In this document: positions 51,201-61,700 of the stretch, in pieces
How the letters are laid out: each line of letters begins with the position of its first letter
Numbering within the stretch: the stretch's first letter is position 1
Source: Xiphias gladius
Taxonomy: Eukaryota; Chordata; Actinopteri; Istiophoriformes; Xiphiidae
Reading direction: 5' to 3'
Assembly: GCF_016859285.1 (NCBI RefSeq)
Contig: NC_053412.1
Location: 166,501 to 230,500 of the forward strand
Length of the DNA stretch: 64,000 nucleotides
The notes under the pieces: generated by a model
The model's database searches: none
What the model was told of the DNA's origin: nothing
The model's input: the letters and a program-made list of their open reading frames with translations, nothing else
Made by a program: the position numbers and the translations under genes

Positions 51201-53837
51201 CAATGAAAGCCGCCAGAGACCTGCAGCGGACGGGCGGAATCTCCGAGAGGAGGAGGGAGGACAGCGCTGAGCAGTGATTCAGTAACACATGAGCCCGTAA
51301 TGAGCTCCAACAGTAAAGTGACAAACTGACAAACGGACGAGAAGAAGCAGACCAAGCGGCGGCGGCGGCGGCCAGAGCTCCGATCCACGTCCCGAGTCAG
51401 GATCAGGAGCAAGTCAGGTCGCGCCCTGTCCTCTCACCCAAAATAAACGCTGACGTATCTGCGTGGTGGCGTGTTGGTGGCAGAAGCTCAGCAATCAACC
51501 TCTCTGATTGGTTGGTGGTAGAAGAAGCGCAATAATCAACCTCTCTGATTGGTTGGTGGTAGAAGAAGCGCAATAATCAACCTCTCTGATTGGTTGGTGG
51601 CCTAAGAAGCTCATAATCTGGTCAGTTATCGAGTCACCACAGGGTCATTAACTGTTCTATTAGCTTTGCTACACTAAAGACCTGATGATGAGCTTCTGGA
51701 CCTGTAACATTCTGACTATGAAAACGAGAGCGAGTCAGTTTGATGGGTTTGAAATCGATAATCTACACTATTGCTTTAATACCGGTCATGTTGTGATTTC
51801 TAACCAGCCTGCTATTTCTGATGCTCGTGAATTTAACTTGTATTAAACCTGCTTTACATCGTTTCTTTCACAATTTTGAGTCTTTTCAGAGAGTAGTTGA
51901 AAGACTCCGGTGGCGTCCCGACTGAAAAACAAGTGGGAATTATGTTAATTTATTCAACCGGCCCCGAATAGTTTTCATATGTTAAACTCCATAGAAAGAT
52001 CAATAAACTGTTTTTTTTTTAATGTGAAAACGCGGATTTGTTTTAACTGTGGACCCACGGAAACACACCAGTCCCAGGGACAAAGATGTTACAGACACAG
52101 AAACGTGTAACATGAGCTCTAACATCAGACACTTGACTCGTTTTGGTTTATTTCAGGACACGTGTGTCGAGGCTCGAGCTAACCGGGTTACCGCGATTTC
52201 AACACAACGCGTCCCCAGCATCTGCCTCCGCCTCTCGCTCGGTGTCTTTAGAAGACTGAACTCTGTTCGGAGGCGTTTTGGGGGTCGGCGGAGGCTGAAG
52301 GCGCCGGATTTGTACATGGAGCGAAGTCTGTTTCTGAAAAGCTGGCGCTTTGGAAAACGGGCTCTTGTCCGGACACCGTGTCGGGTCGAGGTGGTCTATG
52401 AGGACATCTGCCAGGACATCGGGTCCGGCCGGAGGGTGAAAGAGGAGAGAAGACAGGACGCCGGCGGGAGACGAGTGAGGGAGGCGTTCGATCCGGACTC
52501 CTGGTCGTGCCCGCCCGCGGCGTCTGCGTGTCCCTGGCCTCGAACGGGGGGAGACACTCGTCGCCTGTCGCCCTTCAGAGGACGACCGGTCGGATTCGGG
52601 ACAAAAGACGAAATCGTGCCGCGGACGACAGGTTGTGTCTGTGAAACTTCGGCATCCGATTCAGGTTCACGCCAGCGACCGAGGAACCCGGAGTTACTGT
52701 CCATCCGTCGGTAGCGGCGGCGGCGGAAAGGTCATTTAATTCGCTCGGTGGGAAGTTTAGCGACATTAAAGAGGAATTTTTCATTCAGATCATCAAATCG
52801 ATTATCAGTTATCCACAAGAAACTATAAAAGGCAGCAGATGTATTTGTTACCAGGTCCGGGTAACGACCAAGACCGGACACCAGAGTGGGGCGGGACAGC
52901 TACCTGGGACTACGCAAGAACCAGAACTACACAGAAACCGGGGCTAATCAGCATCTCAAGCTAGGAAATACCTAGAAAAGAAACGAGGCTAAAGCTCAGC
53001 TGTAATCGAGACGGGGAACCGACCCAGGACGAGGGGACGAGAAAACAACCAGGGGCCACAGCCAGGACCAGGCCGGACCCCGTGCAGGCTGTGCTGTTGT
53101 ATTTTCAGAGCTTCATTATCACCTGGGTGTCACAGCTCCGGGATCCTCCTCATTCCTCAGAGTCCAGATAATTACCGAACCGGCTCCTCTCAGCCCCGGG
53201 TGACCTCTGACCTTTAGACGCTTCGTGAACTTTCGGAGTCCTGGATTCGAACCCGAAGTTCAGACCGTCCAGGTCCAGATCAGCGAATCTCAGTTTTTTT
53301 CTGGTTCCTGTTTTCCCGACGTCGGGTCACGACCGGCCCCGAATACAACGACCGGTTTCTTCAACCGGCACCGTGGACATTTTAAGACCCGTTTTAATTC
53401 GGAACGAAGGCGCCGACTTCCGTTTCCATGGCAGGTCGTGTGTCTCTAGACCAAACTATAATCGATAATTGAATACGGTGAAAATCAAACACACCTCGCG
53501 GCGGCAGGGAAAACCTCGCATCTCCGAAATACCAACTTCGGACGCGTTGGTGGAAATTCACGATGTTTGTTTGGTCGTTCGAATAAACAGGAAGATTTTA
53601 GGGATTGAAACGTCTTTGAAAAAGCGGCTCGGAAAACCATCGCGGGTCTGGTCTGACGGCAAAACAAACAAGAGTTTAGTCAGAGATGAAAAAAGGAACA
53701 ACAACGTTTAGCGTCTGGAGACGAACAAACAACGAGCCGGTCTTCGGGTCTCTCACCCAGAAGATGAAGGAGTAGAGCAGCAGCAGCGTCTTCAGGCAGA
53801 AGATCACGGGTTTGGTTTCCATCCTCCTCCGAGCCAT
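48222..53837 (-). CDS. tspan7: tspan7, tetraspanin-7, complete (7 exons, 249 aa)
   Basis: Exons in transcript order: 53757-53837, 50952-51140, 50699-50773, 50499-50594, 49686-49841, 49524-49607, 48222-48290. All junctions are GT/AG and in phase; the total of 249 codons equals human TSPAN7. Tetraspanins organise membrane microdomains with integrins and signalling proteins; TSPAN7 acts in neurons (PICK1/AMPA-receptor trafficking). Visible: four membrane segments at about 11-40, 58-80, 86-112 and 213-235; a large loop with CCG (C150, C151), CC (C174, C175), C181 and C201, the six-cysteine pattern; N-glycosylation sequons N155-Y-T and N188-A-T; C-terminal NQYEMV, a PDZ-ligand-like end. NAPYVLTGTG, FGLFGCFATCRG and ELIAGISGFVFRHE favour TSPAN7 over TSPAN6. 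Teleost paralogue a or b is undecided. Head-to-tail with mid1ip1, as on human Xp11.4. Confidence 0.96.
49524..49607 (-). CDS. tspan7: tspan7 exon 6
   Basis: TTCTGCAG| acceptor and TCTCAG|GTACTC donor. It encodes GCYELVTSSIESNVGIVAGV and then TFGIAFSQ; the last loop cysteine and TM4. Confidence 0.95.
49686..49841 (-). CDS. tspan7: tspan7 exon 5 (large extracellular loop)
   Basis: TCCGCAG| acceptor and GCGCAG|GTCGGA donor. It encodes LHCCGVYNYTSWFSS, then GGIPASCCVSFSDCS and ARKVYAQ; it carries the CCG and PxSCC tetraspanin signatures. Confidence 0.95.
50499..50594 (-). CDS. tspan7: tspan7 exon 4
   Basis: GTGTGCAG| acceptor and CGCAGA|GTCGGT donor. It encodes IKGTFLTTYSDAVMKYDGRD and then DRSLAVDGVQRR; human has KDTFLRTYTDAM. 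The upstream CA array (50600-50620) is the intronic flank of the acceptor. Confidence 0.93.
50699..50773 (-). CDS. tspan7: tspan7 exon 3 (TM3)
   Basis: TGCTCAG| acceptor and CACGAG|GTGAAG donor. It encodes YAAFLSLVFMSELIAGISGF and then VFRHE. Confidence 0.95.
50952..51140 (-). CDS. tspan7: tspan7 exon 2 (TM1 end, small loop, TM2)
   Basis: CCCCTCAG| acceptor and AAACTG|GTCCGT donor. It encodes VTGVVLLSVGLWWKFMLGPY, then SNAPYVLTGTGAAIVLFGLF and GCFATCRGRPWMLKL. Confidence 0.96.
51141..53756 (-). other. tspan7: tspan7 intron 1
   Basis: Contains a 41-bp tandem repeat (51474-51606) and a GC-rich 52.1-52.7 kb stretch. A 221-codon + strand open frame there has no recognised domain and is treated as chance. 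Confidence 0.6.
51474..51606 (-). repeat. 41-bp tandem repeat with CCAAT boxes, about 3 copies
   Basis: The + unit contains AATCAACCTCTCTGATTGG followed by TTGGTGG and AGAAGAAGCGC. Units end at 51510, 51551 and 51592. The reverse strand gives CCAACCAATCAGAG, an NF-Y (CCAAT) match, in each copy. Confidence 0.85.
53757..53837 (-). CDS. tspan7: tspan7 exon 1 (start)
   Basis: The ATG at 53835-53837 opens MARRRMETKPVIFCLKTLLL and then LYSFIFW, donor TTCTGG|GTGAGA. Human begins MASRRMETKPVITCLKTLL, which fixes the start. Confidence 0.95.
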
Positions 53838-55290
53838 AGTCCGAGCCACACTGAGGGACCGGGACCGGGACTCGCTCTGTCTCTGCGTCTCGCCCTCGAG
53901 CTCAGGTCACTTCACCGAGCCCTGAGACGTGACGGTGCGTCACCCCCTCTGTGACGACGGCAGGCCGGCAGCGCCCCCTGCTGTCCGGAACGGCTACCGC
54001 GCGAGTCCACCAGAGAGACCTGAGGTCCCCTCCTCGGTCCCAGTGGGACCCGAGACGGTGCCGAACAACGTGTCGCACAAAGAATCGGACGAGTCCTGCA
54101 GACCGACCAGCGACCGGCGCAACGTGGCCGGTCCGTCGTGGTCCTGCGGCCGGAGACAGGTGCTGTGAGGTCTGACGCTTCGTTAGTGCGTTTCCGTGTC
54201 ACGGTGCAGACGGTCACGTCGTATCTTGAGATCAGCTGAGCGTTTAAAGACATGGTTGGACTGTGGCCTCGACCTCTACCGGCCCCCCTGACAGCCCCCG
54301 GATCCTGGATTCTCCTGAGCAAAGCCCAAATGACACCGAAAACACAAGCAGAGCCACAACAACGATTTATTTTACGGGTCATGAAGTTCCCGCGGCGGGA
54401 ACGGGCCAGAACCGGCCCACGTCGGGTGCGCCGACACTCAGCCATAATTAGCTAAATGCTCAGATTCCACCAGCTTTTCAAGGGTCAGGCTCTCGTGTAT
54501 CTACCATCACGGACACGGAAAGCAAAGACAGACGCCGACCCCTCACCTCGCATCCGGATCTGGAGCCTGCAGCCCCGATACACCAGCCATGTGAAGGAGA
54601 CGTGCGGGACCACATGTGGTTGGAGGTTTGGAGATGAGGATACAAACACGTGACCCTCATACTTCACACTCTGACCACACAATTAACACGGGGGTGTCCT
54701 CCATGGAGCCCGACCCGCTTCGACACCTCACTGCGAAGGACCTAACACCCACCACCCGTCAGCCACGTTGGAGCTTCTCGGGTCCGTGTGAAGTGCAGCC
54801 AGAGTCCGTGGACAGGCCTCAGCCTTAATCCGATCGTTATGGCCGATGATATTGGCAATAATTGCCACGTAAACGAAAACGTAGCCCCCCAGCTGTGTTC
54901 CTCACACTTCACGGTTCCACGTGTGAACTGCGAAATGGATTTAGACACAGTCTGAAACCATCTGAGGTCTGAACAGCCCCAACCGGTTTCACCGGGCAAA
55001 TTTCAAACGGGTTGCATCACATAAACTGGTTCTATGTAGAGATCTGTATTTTCTAGGTCAGTATAATTATATATATATATCTCACCTATTTACAGTAAAG
55101 AGAGCGATGAGATAATAAATGTGACCTCAAGAGTCATTTAAATTCTGCTCAACATTTTGTCATTGATGGGTCAGGTTCGGATCATCAGGTATTTTTCTAC
55201 TTACTCTGAAACACCCATGAAACCCATTTGCAGTCAAGATCTTCACAAAATGAGACATTTAGCAGGAATAAACTGAGGAGGGACGAGAAA
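53838..55290. other. Spacer between xdh 3' end and tspan7 start
   Basis: 53.84-54.45 kb is GC-rich, likely the tspan7 promoter zone (- strand), and holds a CTCF-like site. 54.45-55.29 kb shows no gene. Open frames of 60-177 codons here are unsupported. Confidence 0.5.
53969..53988 (-). promoter_or_regulatory. CTCF-like motif upstream of tspan7
   Basis: The reverse strand reads CCGGACAGCAGGGGGCGCTG, matching the AGCAGGGGGCGCT core. It is about 130 nt upstream of the tspan7 ATG. Confidence 0.45.
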
Positions 55291-55310
55291 AAGGTGCTTC
55301 CCCCAAAGGT

Positions 55311-55316
55311 TTTATT
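55311..55316 (-). promoter_or_regulatory. xdh: Probable xdh poly(A) signal
   Basis: TTTATT on + is AATAAA on -, 423 nt beyond the xdh stop. Confidence 0.5.
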
Positions 55317-55738
55317 TCACACGTACAGTGCAATAATTCTGTTTAACATACAAGTGAAAATGGACAAAATCATCATCATTTAATTCATGTGAACTGTAGA
55401 TGAACAGGTGAAAGTGCAGCACCAATCGTCGCATACGACGGCCACAGATCTGATGTTTCACACTGGCTGGACCGAGCCGAAGCAACAACAGTAAAACCAA
55501 TGTCTCTCACAGTAAATGCATGTAGGATGTGTAAGATGGACTCACCGGGTCGGGTTCTGCCGCGTCACTGATATGTTACCTATGCTGTATCATGTGTAAC
55601 GTAAACCGACAACAGTTCTTCACAAACAAAGCACGATTAAGTGGGACTGAAATGTGCGTATACAAAATGGCTCATTGTGTTTTTGTAGTTTCACAGTGAT
55701 CTTCAATGGTGGGTGGCCTCCCTCTCCGGTCCAGCGCC

Positions 55739-55789
55739 CTAGACTTGCACGGACCACGGCGTGAAGCTACCAGGCTCTGCGGGAGGACA
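55739..55789 (-). CDS. xdh: xdh last coding exon (TAG stop)
   Basis: TGTCGCAG| acceptor. It encodes [16 protein letters not shown] and stop; human ends CKPWSVRV. Confidence 0.93.
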   Translation of the reverse strand, partial: CPPAEPGSFTPWSVQV

Positions 55790-58700
55790 CTGCGACAGAA
55801 AAACAGTCGGCATGTTTGAATGAGTAGAGACTGATAAGGCATTTTCATCCCGGTCACATAGTTAGAAGCCTCTTAGTTCCAATGGAGGGAAATCATGTCT
55901 GGGTTTGTGTCAGCGGTCGGGGTTTGTGCTGGATCAAGTGCCCAGTCCTGTCCCAGTATTACTGCCGCTATCGTAGCAATTTGTACCAGACAAGACATCC
56001 GAAGCCCCGTCTCTATTGCAACTAGACCCCTAGCCGTAGTTTTCTGGACCAAATGCGACCGCGGCTTCCGCTGCTTTTGGAAAAGCTGAAAGAAATCTGA
56101 CTGAGGTGTTTAAGCTCCTTGCCCAAGGCTAAACCTCTTCTTGAACAATCAGCGCCACAGCAGCAGCGAGTCGTACCAAAACTTCAATGCACTTTCTGTT
56201 TAAAATAAACATTTCGCTTTATGTTTTAGGGCTGAAAACAGCCAAGGTCACTGTGTTGTCTGACTTTAGATCCAAAAGAAATCTGGTCAACAAATATCAA
56301 TATAGAGACCGATCAAAAATCGGCTTTCATCTGTTCCTCAAACGACGTATGATCTGATCAAAATACGGTTTCGTTTTGTGGACTGTATTGTTTTGTCTGT
56401 TCCTGATCGAGTGCCCGATCCTTCCAAAAGGTTTACCAGTAAAACCTACAACCAACACAAACGTGACAGATGTCTGATCAGGCTTTCGTACCAGCTCGGT
56501 GAAGCGGTCACTGCAGGCGTTGCGGATCCTCTCGCCGGAGGCGGGGCTGTCCAGCCTGAATGGACCGCTGATGCCCGACTCTGCCCGGGCGGCGCCGATG
56601 GCATCTTTGATGGCGTAGAAAACCGATGAGGCCAGGAAAAGAGGAGGCTCGCCCACGGCCTGGAAAGAAAACATTTAATCAACTCTGAAGTTGTTTCCTC
56701 TGCGCTGATATGAGCGGAGATGTTGAGGGGGTCAGTGCTGTCACCTTGGAGGAAAAGATGGCCTTGTCGTTCGGTGCGTCCCGGAGCAGCGAGACGGCGA
56801 GCTCGGTGGGAATGTCACCGAAGGCCGGGATCTTATAAGAACCAGGACCCCGGGTGAGGAGGACGCCACGGGGAGAATAATGGAGCTCCTCCAGTGTGAA
56901 GAGACCCAGACCTTGCATGAACCCCCCCTCCACCTGGAGACACATAGAAGACATTTTGACCTGAGGGTGGCGCTACAGCAAAGAATTCTTCAAATCAAAA
57001 TCAGAACGTTCAGAGGTCTATACATCTGCTTTCTGATCCTGAATAACTTCTTCCAATGATTGCACTTTGATTGATTTATCGACTCACCTGTCCGATGTCT
57101 ATAGCTGGGTTGAGGCTGTGACCAACATCCATCACTATGGTGGTGCTCAGGTTCTACGGCACAAATATATCACAAAGACATCTGTATTCAGATTTTTGTC
57201 CAGCTGTTGACGAAAAACAGGCCATTACAGCTCACTGGGCCATGCTGCGTGATTTAAAAACATTTAAAGAATGGAAACATTTTAAGGATTTAATTGGATT
57301 TTTTGCATGAAATTGGAGGAGGTCCAGTAAAAAAGATGAAAGATGGTTTGTAGTGTCTATGACCAAAAAAACAGAAAGCGGAACATTTTAAAAACTCCCT
57401 TGGCCATTTTTTAAAATGCTATTCTTAACTCTAGCTCGTTATTTCAAGCTACATTTTCTAGCGCTAAACTTCAGTTTCAGATCCTGAGGTAAAAATGACA
57501 CCTGTGAAACATCAGTAACCCTTTATCCTGAAATACGTTTAACAATGTGCATATGAAATTTAAGCGGTTTTATAGATGTTTATCCTTGATGTTTATCAGA
57601 GATACCTCATCCAGAAACTTTCAAATTTCCTCAGTCAGGTTCAAAGAGTCGATGAAAGAGTTCTGAAGAGGTCTGCATACAAGATGGTATCATCAGCATA
57701 CTGTTTAACTGTATAATATACCTACAGTATATCATTATATTGTTTATGTGTAGAGTAAATAGCAGCGGGCCCAGTATTGATCCTTGCGGGACACCTTCAT
57801 TAACAACTTGAGGGCTCGATTTGAAACCGTCAGCATCAGTCTGAACAATAAAAGAACATTAAATTCACCAATTTCTGTTTTGTGTTTCCAGCTTTAGTTT
57901 GCGCTGACCTTGTGAGCTCCGGTAAGACAGTCGATCTCCACCTCTGAACAGGAAACGCCGTAGCTGAAATAGTTGAACGCTCGGCCAGAGTTTGAGTCAA
58001 AGTCATAACCAAGATCTGGAGTCCTGTCGGCAAATAGGAAACAGTGAAACTCTGTCCTGGACTTCATGTATCAACAGATCGACTGAGTGAACTCACTTGT
58101 AAAATCCGTTTGCGCTGAGGCTGACTCTGTCGAAGTACGCCGCTTTCACCTGAGACCGAGATAGAAATATACCGAGTCAGACTATTTACAGATGGGAAAC
58201 CAATAAACACATGAAAATATAAGAATGGAAACTTGATATCTACAAATATCAAGTTCTCTACCTTCTCTACCTTTATCTGACACAACATATTGTGAGTCTT
58301 GTGATCTCTGATATAATTCATTGTGTGTTGTGTCTCATTTCAGTAACTGCTCTAACAGACAGTACACATGTACTTCGACTGAAGTAAAAGATCTGAGTAC
58401 TTCTTCCACCTATAGTAGAGTGAACCTAATTTAGAACTTGGAGGGTTCATTGAGAAGCAGGCGACACATTTATAACTTTGGTCTACCAACGATAACTTTC
58501 AGCTATTTTAACAAACCATTTCACTAAGTGTAAGAAGAGTTTAGGTTCTTTAATTAAGGGATTTTGATACTCAGTGGTTAAATCGACTGTTACCACACCA
58601 AGTAGTACTGCTTATACAAATGCATGCACGATTACTGCAAATATTCTTAATACTCCTGCTCACCCAGTCCTCCCATGATCCTTTGGGGTTCTTGGTCCTG

Positions 58701-61700
58701 TACGGCTCCAGACGTTTCACGAGGACCTCGCAGGCGTTCTGCACGGCGGCTCCGTTGAGGTCAGAGGAGGCGGAGGCGGCGGTGGGGCTGGTGTTGGGGA
58801 CGGTGTTGGTGCTGGTCTCTGTGATGTGGATCTTTGAACAGGGGATCCCCAGAACCCTGCCGGCAACCTGGAAACACACACAGACAGAGGTTGTTCACAC
58901 TCTTAGCAAAAATAAATAAATAAAATAAAATAGCTGATATTGTTTTAATGATTGCAGGAAGTGAAGAAATCTTGGAGTCTGGGTCGTATGTAAAGATTTG
59001 ATCCAATAAGATGTGATCAGTAATTCTGGGGTAACACAGACAGGCCTCCTCAGTCAACTCTGGCCATTTGAATCCCTAAAATTCAGCAACAACCAGAGCA
59101 GTGTTGAAGCCCAGGCACAAGTATCTGAAGCTGCACTTCTTTTAATGGCCACAAGATGGTGGCAGTCACACTAAGATGAGCAGAAACCAGTGCCTCTGTG
59201 AAAGGTAGGAAATCAGCCACAAACACAGATTTACAGTCAGAAAAAAGGTAAATTATCACCTGAAATTGATGGAAAAGCAGCAAAATAGTTTGTTAAGCTC
59301 ATGTACCTGGACCATCTTGGTGTGGAGTCCCTGTCCCATCTCTGTCCCGCCGTGGGTCAACAACACTGACCCGTCTGTGTAGATGTGAACCAGAGCTCCA
59401 GCCTGCAGACACACCAAAATATTCAATCAAGCGCACTCAGGATTTCACAAAGAAACCATTCGACCTTTAACAGTGTGTGTGTGTGTGTGTGTGTCAGGGT
59501 TTGTCGGATCGAACCTGGTTGAGAAAGAGAGCAGTGAAGCTGATGCCGAACTTGGTGGGGACGATGGCGAGGCCTCGTTTGGTCCATCGGTTCTGTCTGA
59601 CGGTGCAAAAAAACCCCAGAAAGAGTTCATTTCAACCAGCAGGGTTTTTATCAGTGCTGCTGAGGGGCCTCTGCGGCATTCAACCACAATTAAATAAGCA
59701 CGTAAATGGAGGCAGTTCAGAAACCATTTTTAAGTGTCATATAATTAGCCAGGGCCACTCAGTGACTTCAGCGGGTCCAAGTAGTGTCAGACTGTGCCTG
59801 ACTCTCTCAGAGCTCAGTACAACGGTTGACTAGAAACTTCAGGAAGACTGTTTATAGGGGTCATACGGCTCACAATGCTAAGCTCAGCAGGGTCTGAGAA
59901 ACTGCGATGGGACCACAACTGTCACAGAGCTAAATACCGGCTGACTCTACCCGTTGCAGAGCTCGACAGGGTCTCGAGTCCTTCAAACGGGCTGTTTATA
60001 CCTGTTGCAGAGCTTGATGGAGGCTCAGGAAATTTGGTTGAACTGTCTTCACCTTTTTGTAGAGCTGAACTACAGCTGAGACTGTTATGTCTGTGGTAGA
60101 CCTCAAAGGATATCAGAAACTTCCACTGGACCATTTTTACCTGCAGAAGAACTCAACAGGGTCCTGAAACTCTAGGTCGAGCCGTATCTACTTGTTGTAC
60201 AGCTCAACAGTTTTTACCTGTTGCTGAACTTGAGAAACTTTGGTTGGACCAACTTTGACGGCAGCTCGGAAATTTCAGCCGGACCATTTGTACCTGTTAC
60301 AGGACCTGACAGGGTCTCAGAAACTTCAGTCCCGTTGGCTTTACCTGTTGTAGAGGTCGACGGCGGCTCGGCGTTGATGGTACCCAGACCGTGACAGGCA
60401 CTCATCCCAGCAGCGGTCCAGAGTGAACTGATCCAGGATCTGGTTGTAGGGTGTCAACTCGCCTTCAACGTACAGGTTCAACCGACGCACCTGTAGGAAG
60501 ACGGAGACACTGATTGGACGCTGTTTTTCCACCAGAATTCACCTTGTTCATCATTTCTGAGTTTATTTCTCCACAAACCTCCTCTGCCGGCCTTCCCAGA
60601 CTCTGAGCCACGTCTGTGATCCAGCTCTCGGCAACCATCATGCCTTGCGGCCCTCCGAAGCCTCTGAATGCGGTGTTGGACGGCAGGTTGGTGCGGCACA
60701 GGAAGCCTCGGCCGCGAACGTTCGCCACGCTGTACGAGTTCTCCATGTGGAACAGAGCGCGCTCCAAGACCTCGACGAACACACAGGCAACATCAGCAAA
60801 TCATCGGCGTATAGTGCGATTAGAAAACACTCTGTGGTTAATAAAGACACTCACCGACAGAGAGAGGTCCATGGAGTTCCCTGTGTTACTGTAGTACGCC
60901 ACATCCAGAGCCACGACCTTACCGCTGTTTAGAAAACCAACCTGGAGCGGGGGGAGGAGGAGGAGGAGGAGCAGGAGAAGGAGAAGAAGAAGGAGGAGGA
61001 GGAGGAGGAGGAGGAGCAGGAGAAGAAGAAAGAAGGAGGAGGAGGAGGAGCAGGAGGAGAAGAAGAAGAAGGAGGAGGAGCAGGAGGAGAAGAACAAGAA
61101 GGAGGAGGAGGAGGAGCAGGAGGAGAAGAACAACAAGAAGAAGGAGGAGGAGGAGAAGAAGAAGAAGAAGAAGGAGGAGGAGGAGGAGCAGGAGGAGGAG
61201 GAGGAGCAGGAGGAGAAGAAGAAGGAGGAGGCGGAGGAGTAGGAGAAGAAGAAGAAGAAAAGGAAAAAGAAGAAGAAGAAGAATAAGGAGCAGGTGGAGG
61301 AGGAGAAAGAAGGAGCAGGAGGAGGAGAAGAAGGAGGAGCAGGAGGAGAAGAAGAAGGAGGAGGAGGAGGAGGAGAAGAAGAAGAAGGAGGCGAGGAGCA
61401 GGAGAAGAAGAAGAAGAAGAAGAAAAGGAAAAAGAAGAAGAAGAATAAGGAGGAGGAGGAGCAGGAGAAGGAGAAGAAGAAGAAAAGAAGAAACAATTAC
61501 TAAGGCTGGAGACTCAGTGACTGCTACAAAAACCATCTCCATCAGAGGTAGAAAATGTTAACAGTAGGTTAGTTTTTGGCTACTGAAAGTCTAAGTAACC
61601 TACCGAACAATGTAATTCAATTCAATGCAATTTAACCCTTTATTTATCCACAGAGGGGCAATTAGACACAGCAACTCGCCGTCCAGGACAAGAAACGCAA

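Noticed and set aside
52049..52714. 221-codon + strand frame in tspan7 intron 1
   Set aside because: Arg/Pro-rich, no domain, antisense to the gene, and the region is GC-rich where stops are rare. It would need transcript evidence.
53912..54445. 177-codon - strand frame upstream of tspan7
   Set aside because: It lies in GC-rich promoter-like sequence with no recognisable domain. The tspan7 start is fixed by homology at 53837.
60801..61542. Open frames of 231 and 207 codons on the - strand rich in Leu, Phe and Ser
   Set aside because: They are translations of the (TTC/TCC)n intron tract, with the first bases overlapping the real xdh exon.
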